From: Firm-13 sp037143795
GTDB lineage: Bacteria > Bacillota > Clostridia > Saccharofermentanales > Saccharofermentanaceae
DNA length: 64,000 bases
Assembly: GCA_037143795.1 (NCBI GenBank)
Contig: JBAWXZ010000002.1
Span: 62,001 to 126,000, forward strand
Reading direction: 5' to 3'
Both the position numbers and the translations under genes were made by a program. This document shows positions 51,477 to 60,697 of this stretch, one piece after another. Positions within the stretch are counted from its first letter, which is position 1. Each line of letters begins with the position of its first letter. The notes beneath the pieces were generated by a model. The model had not been told where the DNA came from. It searched no databases and worked only from the letters and a program-made list of their open reading frames with translations.

Positions 51477-52664
51477 ATGATGCAGGTTTTCCCGAATCGC
51501 TCCTGGGCGGAGATTGATTTGGATGTTTTGGCAAATAATATGAGGGAGATCAGACGTATTACGTCTCCCGGAGCAGAAGTAATGGCCGTTGTTAAGGCTG
51601 ATGCATACGGGCATGGAGCGATTCAGGTCGCGAAGATCCTTCTTGAAAATGGTGCGGGCCGACTTGCTGTTTCCATGCTTGATGAGGCAATAGAACTCAG
51701 GGAACACGGCATTACCGCACCTATCCTGACACTTAGCCATACTGACCCCAGACGTATACCCGAAATTTTCAGGTATGATGTGACACAGACCGTGTATTCG
51801 GAGGAATTCGCCGCGGCCCTTTCCGATCATGCCCAAAAAATTAAAAAAGAAGTTCGTATCCATATCAAGGTAGATACAGGGATGGGCCGCATCGGCTATC
51901 TGACAGGGACTGATTCCGTAGAAGAGATTCTTCGTATTTCCCAATTGCCGGGTATTGCCATAGAGGGTTTATTTACGCATTTTGCCACATTGGATGAGCC
52001 GGACAATACATATTCCGAGCTTCAGTTTGGCCGTTTTATCGAAATGGCCGATACCCTTGAAAAACACGGCCTTATGATTCCTGTCAAACATGTATGCAAC
52101 AGCGCGGGAATCCTGCGCTTTCCCCATATGCATCTTGATATGGTACGGGCAGGGCTGATTATTTATGGGATGTGGCCGCAGGGCTGCCCGCATGCTTACC
52201 AGCCGATTACCCTGAAGCCGGCTATGACCCTTAAGTCAAGCATCGTTCATATCAAGGATTTGCCCGCCGGGTCATCGATCAGTTACGGCAGACATTTCAT
52301 CACACCCAAAGACAGCGTTATTGCAACGATTCCCATCGGGTACGCCGATGGCTACTCGCGAAGGCTTTCCAATCGGGCTGACGTGCTGCTTCAGGGTAAA
52401 AGGGCACGTGTTGTCGGAAATATATGCATGGATATGTGTATGATTGATGTCACGGATTTTGAAAACCGCCCTGAAATTGCTGATGAAGTGGTTCTTTTTG
52501 GAACCCAGACGGTCGGAACACAGAAATATTCACTTTCTGTTGATGAGATTTCTGATCTCCTGGATACAATTAATTATGAAATTACCTGCCTTGTAGGTAA
52601 GCGCGTACCCCGTGTTTACCTGCACAGCGGTAACATAGTGCACATGCACAGCTGCATATGGTAG
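51477..52664 (+). CDS. alr: Alanine racemase
   Basis: PLP enzyme making D-alanine for peptidoglycan. 395 residues. The PLP lysine lies in VVKADAYGHGA near residue 38, and the second catalytic base Tyr in SSISYGRHF. GMGRIGYL, VCNSAGILRFP and GYADGYSR are family motifs. AAGGGGA lies upstream of tandem ATGs at 51477 and 51480. nnrD next to alr is a common pairing in Bacillota. Confidence 0.95.
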   Translation: MMQVFPNRSWAEIDLDVLANNMREIRRITSPGAEVMAVVKADAYGHGAIQVAKILLENGAGRLAVSMLDEAIELREHGITAPILTLSHTDPRRIPEIFRYDVTQTVYSEEFAAALSDHAQKIKKEVRIHIKVDTGMGRIGYLTGTDSVEEILRISQLPGIAIEGLFTHFATLDEPDNTYSELQFGRFIEMADTLEKHGLMIPVKHVCNSAGILRFPHMHLDMVRAGLIIYGMWPQGCPHAYQPITLKPAMTLKSSIVHIKDLPAGSSISYGRHFITPKDSVIATIPIGYADGYSRRLSNRADVLLQGKRARVVGNICMDMCMIDVTDFENRPEIADEVVLFGTQTVGTQKYSLSVDEISDLLDTINYEITCLVGKRVPRVYLHSGNIVHMHSCIW

Positions 52665-52697
52665 GCGATTTGCAAAGGAACTTGAAAGGGGAAACAC

Positions 52698-53540
52698 ATG
52701 GACAAAGACACAGAAAAAAGACTCAGACTCTATGCCGCACACATGCGTCAGATGATCCTCGAAGGAATCTATGAGGCACAATCCGGTCACCCGGGCGGCT
52801 CGCTTTCCTGCACGGATATGCTTGCATATCTGTACGGAGAAAAAATGAAGGTAGATCCTTCCAATCCGGATGATCCCGACCGCGATCGTTTTGTATTATC
52901 AAAAGGACACTGCGCACCGGCACTTTATTCGGCACTTTCCCTTCGCGGCTTTATTGACTGCTGCGAAATTTCCGGGCTTCGCCGCTGCGGGGCTATGCTT
53001 CAGGGTCATCCATGCATGACGCATATTCCCGGTGTTGATATGTCTACCGGTTCACTCGGTCAGGGTATTGCCGCATCTGTTGGTATGGCCATGATGGGCA
53101 AGCTTGATAAGAAAACTTATCGTGTCTACTCAATAATGGGGGACGGCGAACTCGATGAGGGTGAATGCTGGGAAGCCTTTATGGCTGCCGCTCATTATAA
53201 GCTTGATAATCTCACAGCCTTTATTGACAACAACGGTCTTCAGATTGACGGAGCAACAGACACAGTTATGAGCCTTGGATCGATTCCGGCCAAGCTAAAG
53301 GCTTTTGGATGGCATGTTATTGAAATCGACGGACATGACCTTAATCAGATTGAAGCAGCTGTAAGCGAAGCCGAAACAATTAAGGGACAGCCGACCATGA
53401 TCGTAGCAAAAACACATAAGGGTATGGGCGTCTCGTTTATGATGGACCAGGCCGGTTGGCATGGCTCGGCCCCGAATAAGGAACAATATGAGCTTGCCTT
53501 GACAGAATTTGACGCAGCGATCGCTGCTCTGGAGGTGTAA
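52698..53540 (+). CDS. Transketolase, N-terminal subunit
   Basis: Thiamine-diphosphate-binding half of a split transketolase, 280 residues. Key motifs: SGHPGGSLSC, the ThDP motif GDGELDEGECWEA through NNNGLQIDG, and KGMGVSFM. With the next gene it makes the pentose-phosphate enzyme. AAAGGGG precedes the ATG. The stop codon overlaps the start region of the partner gene, so the two are translated together. Confidence 0.93.
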   Translation: MDKDTEKRLRLYAAHMRQMILEGIYEAQSGHPGGSLSCTDMLAYLYGEKMKVDPSNPDDPDRDRFVLSKGHCAPALYSALSLRGFIDCCEISGLRRCGAMLQGHPCMTHIPGVDMSTGSLGQGIAASVGMAMMGKLDKKTYRVYSIMGDGELDEGECWEAFMAAAHYKLDNLTAFIDNNGLQIDGATDTVMSLGSIPAKLKAFGWHVIEIDGHDLNQIEAAVSEAETIKGQPTMIVAKTHKGMGVSFMMDQAGWHGSAPNKEQYELALTEFDAAIAALEV

Positions 53541-53542
53541 TG

Positions 53543-54484
53543 ATGGGCAAAATGGCAACCAGAGAGGCTTATGGCCGCGCACTGGCAGAGTTTGGCACAG
53601 ATGAAAGAATGGTCGTACTGGATGCGGACTTATCCAAATCGACATATACCGTAACATTTAAGAAAGTATTCCCGGAGCGCCACTTCAACATGGGAATCGC
53701 CGAAGGCAATATGATGACCGTCGCAGCCGGTATGGCTACCTGCGGGAAGATCCCGTTTGCATCGACTTTCGCGATTTTTGCTGCAGAGAGGGCACTCGAG
53801 CAGATCCGTAATTCTGCCTGCTACACGAATCTTGGCGTAAAGGTCTGCGCAACACACGCAGGGATTACCGTCGGAGAAGACGGCGCTTCCCACCAGTGTG
53901 TTGAGGATCTTGCTATCATGCGTGCGCTTCCTAACATGCATGTCATGTCGCCCTGCGACGGTGCTTCCACGAGGGCAGCCATCCGTATAGCAATGGACAC
54001 ACCCGGCCCGTTTTATATCCGCCTGGGAAGGCTTGCTGTTGAAGATGTCTACGGAGCTTATGGCGACGAGATTGATTTCAAGCTCGGCAAAGCCAACACA
54101 ATCCGCCAGGGCACGGATGTTACACTGATCGGCACCGGAATGATGGTGCAGCAATGCATGACAGCAGCTGATATGCTGGCAGCGGAGGGTATATCCGCCC
54201 GTGTTCTCGATATGCACACGATTAAGCCGATTGATGCTGATGCGATTGTAAAGGCTTCCAAAGAGACAGGTGCTATTGTTACTGCAGAAGAACACAGCAT
54301 TATAGGCGGACTCGGCGGAGCGGTTGCAGAAGTACTCACAGAGAGTGCACCCTGCATCCAGAGACGCATAGGCCTCAAGGATGTATTCGGACAATCCGGT
54401 AAGCCGGCGGCTCTTCTTGAGCTTTACAACCTCATGCCGATTGATATTGTAAAGGCTGCCAAAGAGGCAATCGCTGCCCGCTGA
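53543..54484 (+). CDS. Transketolase, C-terminal subunit
   Basis: Pyrimidine-binding and C-terminal domains of transketolase, 313 residues from the ATG at 53543, which has GGAGGT six bases upstream. A second ATG at 53540 overlaps the previous stop by 1 nt but is too close to that site. Motifs: DADLSKST, FNMGIAEGNMM with the catalytic Glu that activates ThDP, THAGITVGEDGASHQ and EEHSIIGGLGGAV. A strong bidirectional-looking terminator follows. Confidence 0.93.
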   Translation: MGKMATREAYGRALAEFGTDERMVVLDADLSKSTYTVTFKKVFPERHFNMGIAEGNMMTVAAGMATCGKIPFASTFAIFAAERALEQIRNSACYTNLGVKVCATHAGITVGEDGASHQCVEDLAIMRALPNMHVMSPCDGASTRAAIRIAMDTPGPFYIRLGRLAVEDVYGAYGDEIDFKLGKANTIRQGTDVTLIGTGMMVQQCMTAADMLAAEGISARVLDMHTIKPIDADAIVKASKETGAIVTAEEHSIIGGLGGAVAEVLTESAPCIQRRIGLKDVFGQSGKPAALLELYNLMPIDIVKAAKEAIAAR

Positions 54485-54508
54485 GGTCTTTTCTTCCTTC
54501 ATGAAAAC

Positions 54509-54556
54509 AACTCCTGTCATTTCACTGTTAAAGGTGTGGAATGACAGGAGTTTTTA
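54509..54556 (+). terminator. Terminator after transketolase
   Basis: A 13-bp perfect stem (54509-54521 with 54540-54552, AACTCCTGTCATT) is followed by a T-rich tail. It lies between convergent genes and could also serve the minus-strand regulator. Confidence 0.88.
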
Positions 54557-54578
54557 TTTGCGCATCAAATAAACGAAA

Positions 54579-55226
54579 TCAGATGGTTTTGCCCCGGAGT
54601 TCAACAACCAGGCCCAGAATCAGCATGTTTCCCGAATCACATTCACTTTTTGTTAAAAATACAGGTTCGAAGGCTGGATTCAGGGATTGAAGGACAATAC
54701 CTTTTTTATGCCATTTGATCTGGAAAAGCCTGGCTTCTTCGGAATCTACACAGACCACGGCAATCTGGCCGTTACGGACAAGGGGCTGCTTTTTGACAAG
54801 AACGATATCACCATCGCAGAAGCGTGCTGCCATTGCGTTTCCTGTTATTCCCAGCGCGAAAAAGTGTTCTGCGGGTTTTTCGCGGATTGCCTTATCGGAA
54901 AGGAGTTCCTCACCCGAAAAGAACGCATGCAGGTTTTTTGCACAGATTTCAAGATAATCATCAGCCTGTTCCGGATCCTTTGCGGCATTTTCCAGCCGGA
55001 GGTGCTTACGCACAGGGAAGCTTACGGGTCCGAATGAAATCGGATTCTCATAGATTGCATCAAGCGGGACGCCGAAATAGGAGGATAATTGAATGGCGAC
55101 CGCTACATCCGGGAAGCTCTTGCCAAGCTCCCATTTTGATACGGAGGTCTGATCAACATGACAAAATTCGGCTAATGCCTTTTGACTGAGTCCCAGCTTT
55201 TTCCTGCATTGGCGTATTATGCTCAT
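54579..55226 (-). CDS. HTH-XRE regulator with inactive S24 (LexA/CI-like) domain
   Basis: 215 residues. An N-terminal Cro/CI-type helix-turn-helix (KKLGLSQKALAEFCHVDQTS) and a C-terminal S24-like fold (FCDGDIVLVKKQPLVRNG and GIVLQSLNPAF). In active S24 proteins the catalytic Ser lies in a G-x-S-M motif; here it reads GNAM (residues 129-132), and the Lys position also appears replaced. Self-cleavage is therefore unlikely, and the domain may only mediate dimer contacts or sensing. The ATG at 55226 has GAGG upstream; the longer ORF is not supported. It is a single gene on its own. Confidence 0.82.
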   Translation of the reverse strand: MSIIRQCRKKLGLSQKALAEFCHVDQTSVSKWELGKSFPDVAVAIQLSSYFGVPLDAIYENPISFGPVSFPVRKHLRLENAAKDPEQADDYLEICAKNLHAFFSGEELLSDKAIREKPAEHFFALGITGNAMAARFCDGDIVLVKKQPLVRNGQIAVVCVDSEEARLFQIKWHKKGIVLQSLNPAFEPVFLTKSECDSGNMLILGLVVELRGKTI

Positions 55227-55387
55227 AAAAACCTCAACTAAAATGAAATAAAAATAAAGAGCCAATATCAAAATATGACCCTGAGGCATATGTAGCAAGA
55301 CAAAACTGACCCGTTTTTGCATATAAGGACAATAGGTCTTTGATATAAAGTCTCATGTTACAGAGTAGGCGTAGAAGTCGTAAAAAT

Positions 55388-55423
55388 ACGAAAACAACGC
55401 CTGCTTTTCAGGCAGGCGTTGTT
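55388..55423 (-). terminator. Terminator of the arginine operon
   Basis: On the minus strand AACAACGCCTGC (55423-55412) pairs with GCAGGCGTTGTT (55404-55393) around a short loop, followed by TTTCGTATTTTT. Confidence 0.82.
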
Positions 55424-55442
55424 AGGTTTTATCAGTGTGCTA

Positions 55443-55982
55443 TTAGATTTTTTTACTGAACAATCCCCTCGGATAACCGCGGGAGAGGTCTTCGAATAAG
55501 AGTGTGAATCCGCGTTTTTCATAGAAGGAGACCATAATCCGGTTTGAAAGGGCAGTGTGAAGAAGCATGAAAGCGCTGTGCGACTCGATTGCCGCAGCAT
55601 GCGATGCCTGGTATAAAAGGTTCCCGATTCCCAGCCCCTGCAGATCCTCTTTCACGGCAAACCTGGAAAAATACGATACATATTCTTCCTGGCCCATAGA
55701 AAGAATCCCGGCAAGTTCAGGCACCTTAAATTCGGAAATCCTTTTGTGCAGAAGCCTGACAGAACCGACGATGGTTCCGTCAGGCTTGACAGCGACAAAA
55801 AACGGAACCAAAGAAATAGCTGATCGTATATCCTCGACTGTTTCGAAGCTTGCATCCAGCTTATCCCGGGCAATCCCGGAATTTTTACAGTATATCTGCA
55901 TGGATTCAGAGACTACCCTGTGGATTTGATCAGCGTCGTCCAGTCTGGCACGGTGTACAGTAATCTTTTCGGAGTTGTTCAT
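55443..55982 (-). CDS. GNAT-family N-acetyltransferase at the end of the arginine operon
   Basis: 179 residues. The acetyl-CoA loop reads VKEDLQGLGIGNLLYQ (R/Q-x-x-G-x-G/A pattern), followed by FYEKRGF. The ATG at 55982 has GGGGT seven bases upstream, inside the argF stop region; the gene starts 4 bp after argF. Because argJ is absent from the operon, this protein may be a non-homologous N-acetylglutamate synthase, or an unrelated acetyltransferase. That role is inference from position only. The longer ORF to 56144 overlaps argF and is not supported. Confidence 0.82.
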   Translation of the reverse strand: MNNSEKITVHRARLDDADQIHRVVSESMQIYCKNSGIARDKLDASFETVEDIRSAISLVPFFVAVKPDGTIVGSVRLLHKRISEFKVPELAGILSMGQEEYVSYFSRFAVKEDLQGLGIGNLLYQASHAAAIESHSAFMLLHTALSNRIMVSFYEKRGFTLLFEDLSRGYPRGLFSKKI

Positions 55983-55986
55983 GATT

Positions 55987-56907
55987 TTACCCCAGACAAT
56001 GAACCAGAATTGCTTTGTGGGCATGCAGACGGTTCTCAGCTTCGTCAAAAACGACGGAGCAGGGTGAATCAATGATTTCTTCCGTGACCTCATACCCGCG
56101 GTAGGCAGGGAGGCAGTGCAGGAATATTGCATCCCCTGCAGCATGGGACATTAATTCCGTGTTGACCTGGTAATCCTTGAAGACAGCAACGCGCGCGGCT
56201 TTTTCGGATTCCTGGCCCATGCTCGTCCATGTATCCGTATAAATTACATCCGCATCTTTGGCTGCAGCAACGGGATCCGTAGTCATAACGATCCGGGAGC
56301 CTGTGACGGCGGCATCTTTCTGCGCCTGGCTGACATAAAAGGCAGGGCACGTGTGGGAGGCCGGTGACGCAACGGATATATGCATGCCTGCTTTTGCACA
56401 AGCCTGCAGAAGCGAATTTGCAACGTTGTTGCCGTCGCCAACATAACAGAGCTTCAGACCCTTGAGACGGCCCTTGTGTTCCTTAATCGTCAGAAGATCG
56501 GCGAGTGCCTGGGTAGGATGCTGGTCGTCAGTCAGTCCGTTGATCACGGGAATGGTGCCGTATTTGGCAAGGTCGACAACATCGCTGTGGGAAAATGTCC
56601 GGATCATAATACCGTCAAGCATCCTGGAAAGGACCTGCGCCGTATCGTGGATTGTTTCTCCGCGGCCGATCTGGATGTCATTTGCACTTAGAAAAAGGGC
56701 CTGCCCGCCGAGCTGGTACATGCCGACTTCAAAAGCCACACGGGTGCGTGTGGAAGATTTGGTAAAAATCATTCCAAGGGATTTTCCGGAAAGAATCGGA
56801 TGGGGAATGCCGGCTTTTGTTTTTTTCTTGAGATCTTCCGCCAGCGCCAGGAGTTCGTCCAATTCGGAAATTGATATGTCTTCGTGAAAATCTATAAAAT
56901 TTTTCAT
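55987..56907 (-). CDS. argF: Ornithine carbamoyltransferase
   Basis: Forms citrulline from ornithine and carbamoyl phosphate. 306 residues. Carbamoyl-phosphate site SSTRTRVAFE, DDQHPTQALADL, the ornithine loop near TDTWTSMGQE, and HCLPAYRG with the catalytic Cys. I choose the ATG at 56907, nine bases after AAAGGG; an ATG at 56916 abuts that site. Fourth gene of argC-argB-argD-argF-GNAT. Confidence 0.95.
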   Translation of the reverse strand: MKNFIDFHEDISISELDELLALAEDLKKKTKAGIPHPILSGKSLGMIFTKSSTRTRVAFEVGMYQLGGQALFLSANDIQIGRGETIHDTAQVLSRMLDGIMIRTFSHSDVVDLAKYGTIPVINGLTDDQHPTQALADLLTIKEHKGRLKGLKLCYVGDGNNVANSLLQACAKAGMHISVASPASHTCPAFYVSQAQKDAAVTGSRIVMTTDPVAAAKDADVIYTDTWTSMGQESEKAARVAVFKDYQVNTELMSHAAGDAIFLHCLPAYRGYEVTEEIIDSPCSVVFDEAENRLHAHKAILVHCLG

Positions 56908-56961
56908 ATGCTTCATCCCTTTCTGTTTTGCATGCGCATCAACTGTGCAATATCTGCTGTT

Positions 56962-58167
56962 TCAGGCGGTATAACTGCCAAGTATTTCTGATAATGCGCT
57001 GACGAATGCGGCGGCTTCCCTTTTGGAAATTATGAGCGGGGGGGCAATCCTCAGTACATTTGCCCCGATGGAACCGATAAGAAAACCTTTTTCAAAGCAT
57101 TTCTTCTTGACTTCGACGGCGATCGGGCCGGATAGCTCTATACCGATAAGAAGTCCCATGCCCCGAATATCTGAAATGACGCCCTGCTTCTTTTGTACCT
57201 GTGCGAGTTTTTTCCTGATAAAAGCTCCGACGACCTGCGTATGTTTCAGCAGATCCCTGCGGTCAATCTCGTCAAGTACGGCAAGGGCCGCTGTCATCGC
57301 CAGCGGATTGCCGCCGAAAGTTGTCCCGTGGTCGCCCTGGACAAACGCGGTGGCCGCATCCTCGGTAATGAGCATGGCCCCGATCGGGACACCGCCCGCC
57401 AGACCCTTTGCGGTTGTCAGTATATCCGGAATAATTCCGAATTGTTCATATGCAAAAAACGTTCCGGTACGTCCGGTACCTGTCTGTACTTCATCCAGTA
57501 TCAGAAGTACGCCGGCGGCTGTGCAAATTTCACGGACTGCCTTGATATATGCAGGATCAGCCGGGATGACACCGCTTTCACCCTGGATAAGCTCAAGCAT
57601 GACCGCGCAGGTATCAGAATCAACGGCTGCCCGCATCGCTTCGATATCATTGTAGGGAACATAGGAAAATCCTTCGGGCAGGGGACCAAAAGGCAGGTTG
57701 TACTTCGGCTGTCCGGTTGCGGTCACACTGGCGAGTGTTCTGCCGTGAAAAGACTGCAGGGCCGTGATGAATTTCTTCCTCGGTGCATCCTTCCTGTAGT
57801 AGTAAGCGCGCGCCAGTTTTATTGCGGCTTCATTGGCTTCAGAACCGCTGTTGCAGAAAAAAGCACGGTCGGCAAATGTCCGTTCGACCAATTTCCTTGC
57901 CAGTTCCGCCTGGCTGGGAATGTAGTACAAAGAGGAACAGTGTATTAATTTTTTGGCTTGCCCGGCAATCGCTTTTACCAGCCGGGGATTGGCGTGCCCC
58001 AGACTGTTCACTGCGATTCCTCCGAGCATATCCATATACCGCTTACCCTCGGTTGAGAAGAGATATACGCCTTTTCCATGAGTGAAGGCTACGGGGATCC
58101 GGTCCCCGAAAATATTGACATAATACGTGTCATCGAGATGTTTGGTCCATTCAAGCTGCTTTTCCAT
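56962..58167 (-). CDS. argD: Acetylornithine aminotransferase
   Basis: PLP class III aminotransferase, 401 residues. FCNSGSEANEAAIKLAR binds the cofactor phosphate, DEVQTGTGRTG holds the PLP Asp, and TTAKGLAGGVPIGA the PLP Lys. The start is the ATG at 58167: GGAGG lies eight bases upstream and within the first codons of the longer ORF from 58182. It acts after ArgC on N-acetylglutamate semialdehyde. Confidence 0.95.
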   Translation of the reverse strand: MEKQLEWTKHLDDTYYVNIFGDRIPVAFTHGKGVYLFSTEGKRYMDMLGGIAVNSLGHANPRLVKAIAGQAKKLIHCSSLYYIPSQAELARKLVERTFADRAFFCNSGSEANEAAIKLARAYYYRKDAPRKKFITALQSFHGRTLASVTATGQPKYNLPFGPLPEGFSYVPYNDIEAMRAAVDSDTCAVMLELIQGESGVIPADPAYIKAVREICTAAGVLLILDEVQTGTGRTGTFFAYEQFGIIPDILTTAKGLAGGVPIGAMLITEDAATAFVQGDHGTTFGGNPLAMTAALAVLDEIDRRDLLKHTQVVGAFIRKKLAQVQKKQGVISDIRGMGLLIGIELSGPIAVEVKKKCFEKGFLIGSIGANVLRIAPPLIISKREAAAFVSALSEILGSYTA

Positions 58168-58251
58168 ATGTATTTCCTCCATAAATCAGGCTGATTTTCA
58201 AAGGTGAATTTATTTTGCAATTCAGTATAAATTAAACCAATGCAGGATTTT

Positions 58252-59199
58252 TCAAATTTTCTCGCCTTCGAAGTAGGGTCGTCGATCCTGTGTGATCATG
58301 GTGCCGATACCTTTACCTGTGAAAATCTCCAGAAGAAGGCTGTGGGGGATGCGGCCGTCAATAATGTGGGCTCTGCCGACGCCCCTGTGAATGGTATCAA
58401 GACAGCCAAGCACTTTGGGAATCATGCCGCCGGAAATGATTCCGGATTCTATGAGTGCGGTGATTTCCGCCTCTGTAAGTACAGGGAACACTTTTTCAGT
58501 GCCGTCGGGAAGAATTCCTTTAACTCCGGCAACATCAGTCAGTGTCATCAATTTCTCCGCTTTAAGGGCGGCTGCAATTTCTGCGGCAACGGTGTCAGCA
58601 TTAATGTTATAACTTTGGCCGTCAGGACCTATGCCGATCGGGGCGACGACGGGAATGTACTCGTCATTAGCAAGCATGGCCAGCACTTTTGTGTTGATCT
58701 TGGTAATCTTGCCTACAAAGCCGACATCCAGAGGTTCGCCGTCCGGCCCCTCCGTTAATTTCTCGCATTCGATCAGGTGGCCGTCAATTCCGCAGATGCC
58801 AATCGCTTTGGCACCCTTCTGCCCAAGTGTTGCGACGATCTCCTTATTGGTTTTACCGACGAGCACCATCTGTGCGATATTCATGGTCTGTGCATCGGTA
58901 ACCCGCAGCCCATCCCTGAATTCGGAGGGGATATCCATTTTGGATAGCATCTGGCTGATGTCAGGCCCGCCTCCGTGGACAAGAACCGGATTGATTCCGA
59001 CAAATTTCAACAATGTTATATCATCCATAACAGACGATTTGAGTTCTTCATTAATCATTGCATTTCCGCCGTACTTAATGACGACCGTCTTGCCGGAAAG
59101 ACTCTGTATATAGGGGAGGGCCTCGATGAGTATCTCAGCTTTGTTGATGAATTCCTGCATCTCTTTTCCCAGATATGGGGCTGTGTTTTTGTGTGTCAT
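58252..59199 (-). CDS. argB: Acetylglutamate kinase
   Basis: Phosphorylates N-acetylglutamate. 315 residues. VVIKYGGNAM near residue 40, LVHGGGPDIS, and the GKTNKE and NINADTVAAEIA substrate/nucleotide regions. The N-terminal helix of about 30 residues (KAEILIEALPYIQ) is the type seen in hexameric, arginine-inhibited enzymes, which suggests feedback control. GGAGG lies six bases before the ATG. It follows argC directly; argJ, usually between them, is missing. Confidence 0.95.
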   Translation of the reverse strand: MTHKNTAPYLGKEMQEFINKAEILIEALPYIQSLSGKTVVIKYGGNAMINEELKSSVMDDITLLKFVGINPVLVHGGGPDISQMLSKMDIPSEFRDGLRVTDAQTMNIAQMVLVGKTNKEIVATLGQKGAKAIGICGIDGHLIECEKLTEGPDGEPLDVGFVGKITKINTKVLAMLANDEYIPVVAPIGIGPDGQSYNINADTVAAEIAAALKAEKLMTLTDVAGVKGILPDGTEKVFPVLTEAEITALIESGIISGGMIPKVLGCLDTIHRGVGRAHIIDGRIPHSLLLEIFTGKGIGTMITQDRRPYFEGEKI

Positions 59200-59301
59200 A
59201 TATTCCTCCGGATTTTAAAGTCTGCTGTTCAGCCTGGAGTATCTCTGCCTTTATGAATTGAGAAAACCGTTAATGTGCTGCCCCCTTACCTGAAAAAGAA
59301 A

Positions 59302-60357
59302 TCACAGGCAACCGCACAGGTTGGAAAGTCCGAGACCTTCCGGATATCCCTGCATCGCATTTAATGCCTGCACAGCCTGTGCTGCGGCACCCTTTCCGAG
59401 ATTGTCCTGGGCACTCAGAATTTTTACTTTACCAGTCCTGGGATCAGTAAAAATTGAAATATCAATGTAATTGGAATAGGCGACATATCTTGTTTCCGGG
59501 GCAACATCCAGCGGAAGGATCCGTACGAAAGAATCGTCGGAATAATAGGTCTCATACAGGCCGCGGATTTCTGAAGCTGTCATATCCCTGGTTTCCGGCA
59601 GCAGATCCGCATAAATCGTCGCATACATTCCGCGTTTCATCGGTGCCAGATGCGGAGTAAAGGTAATACAGACATCGACACCGGCCAGTATAGAATATTC
59701 CTGTTCAATTTCTGTTGTATGCCGGTGCATGGAAACACTGTAGGCCTTGAAATTATCGGAAGACTCACAATATGAATAAGCAAGTTCCGCTTTCCTGCCC
59801 GCTCCTGAAATGCCGGAGACGGCATCGACGATGATTCCCCCGGTATTAATGATCTTTTTTGCAAGCAGAGGGGCAAGCCCGAGAATGGAACAGGTGGGAT
59901 AACAGCCGGGATTGGCAACAAGGGAAGCCGTAGCCAGTTTATCCCTGTAGAGCTCGGGAATTCCATACACTGCCTGCGGCAGGAGCTCGGGGCACGGATG
60001 GATAAGCCCGTAAGACGCTTCATAGACGGCTTGCCTGCGGTACCTGAAGTCACCGCTGTGGTCAATTACCTTGACTCCTTCAGAGAGAAGAACAGGTACT
60101 ACTTTTGAAGAAATACCGTGAGGCAGTGCCGTAATAACCAGATCACAGCCGGCTGCCACGGCTTCCGGTCCTTCCCCTGTCAGAGGCAGGTCACAAATTC
60201 CGCGGAAAGAGGGGTAAACATCCGAAAAAGACTTCCCGACAAAACTTTGGGAAACCAAATGCGTCAGTATGACATTGGGATGCATGGAAAGAATGCGGAT
60301 CAGTTCAACACCCACATAACCCGTTGCACCAATAATTCCAACCTTTGTCTTTTTCAC
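59302..60357 (-). CDS. argC: N-acetyl-gamma-glutamyl-phosphate reductase
   Basis: NADPH-dependent reduction in arginine synthesis. 351 residues from the GTG at 60357. The Rossmann motif GIIGATGYVGVELIR is at the N-terminus, the catalytic Cys in NPGCYPT near residue 148, and the His region in HRHTTEIEQE. The GTG at 60357 has AGAGG eight bases upstream; the GTG at 60366 abuts that site. First gene of the arginine operon. Confidence 0.94.
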   Translation of the reverse strand: MKKTKVGIIGATGYVGVELIRILSMHPNVILTHLVSQSFVGKSFSDVYPSFRGICDLPLTGEGPEAVAAGCDLVITALPHGISSKVVPVLLSEGVKVIDHSGDFRYRRQAVYEASYGLIHPCPELLPQAVYGIPELYRDKLATASLVANPGCYPTCSILGLAPLLAKKIINTGGIIVDAVSGISGAGRKAELAYSYCESSDNFKAYSVSMHRHTTEIEQEYSILAGVDVCITFTPHLAPMKRGMYATIYADLLPETRDMTASEIRGLYETYYSDDSFVRILPLDVAPETRYVAYSNYIDISIFTDPRTGKVKILSAQDNLGKGAAAQAVQALNAMQGYPEGLGLSNLCGCL

Positions 60358-60377
60358 AGCTTTCACCTCTTCTATCC

Positions 60378-60406
60378 ATTATATAAAGATTTTACAATAT
60401 ATCCAA
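60378..60406 (-). promoter_or_regulatory. Promoter of the arginine operon
   Basis: On the minus strand TTGGAT (60406-60401) and the perfect -10 TATAAT (60383-60378) are 17 bp apart. The leader would be only about 15 nt. AT-rich sequence upstream (60430-60475) includes ARG-box-like TGCATTATT and TGTATAAAT pieces, too degenerate to call. Confidence 0.72.
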
Positions 60407-60628
60407 TGAGAATAGACATTTTTCACTTTTCAAAGCAATTAATATTTATACAGAATAATGCATAAAATCACGTTTTGCAAGAAAAAGCATTAATTTTGAG
60501 GATTTTTATACATTTTATACAATGTACAGGGTGATTTTATGGACTTTTTGCGACAAAGGGATGAACGTATGTCCAAAAAGATCGTGAAAGTTTTGGCTAT
60601 TTTTGCAATAGTTTAATTTACTTCTGAA

Positions 60629-60637
60629 TGCTATAGT
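60629..60637 (+). promoter_or_regulatory. Extended -10 element before the MsmK-type gene
   Basis: TGCTATAGT is an extended -10 with no convincing -35, about 60 bp before the start codon. Confidence 0.45.
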
Positions 60638-60697
60638 TGGGTTATGAAAAAAGGGAACCGCGGAAATCATGCGGCTCATAATTCGGAGGTATCAGAA

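Noticed and set aside
53630..54520. 296-codon minus-strand ORF opposite transketolase
   Set aside because: Shadow of a conserved gene with no domain of its own.
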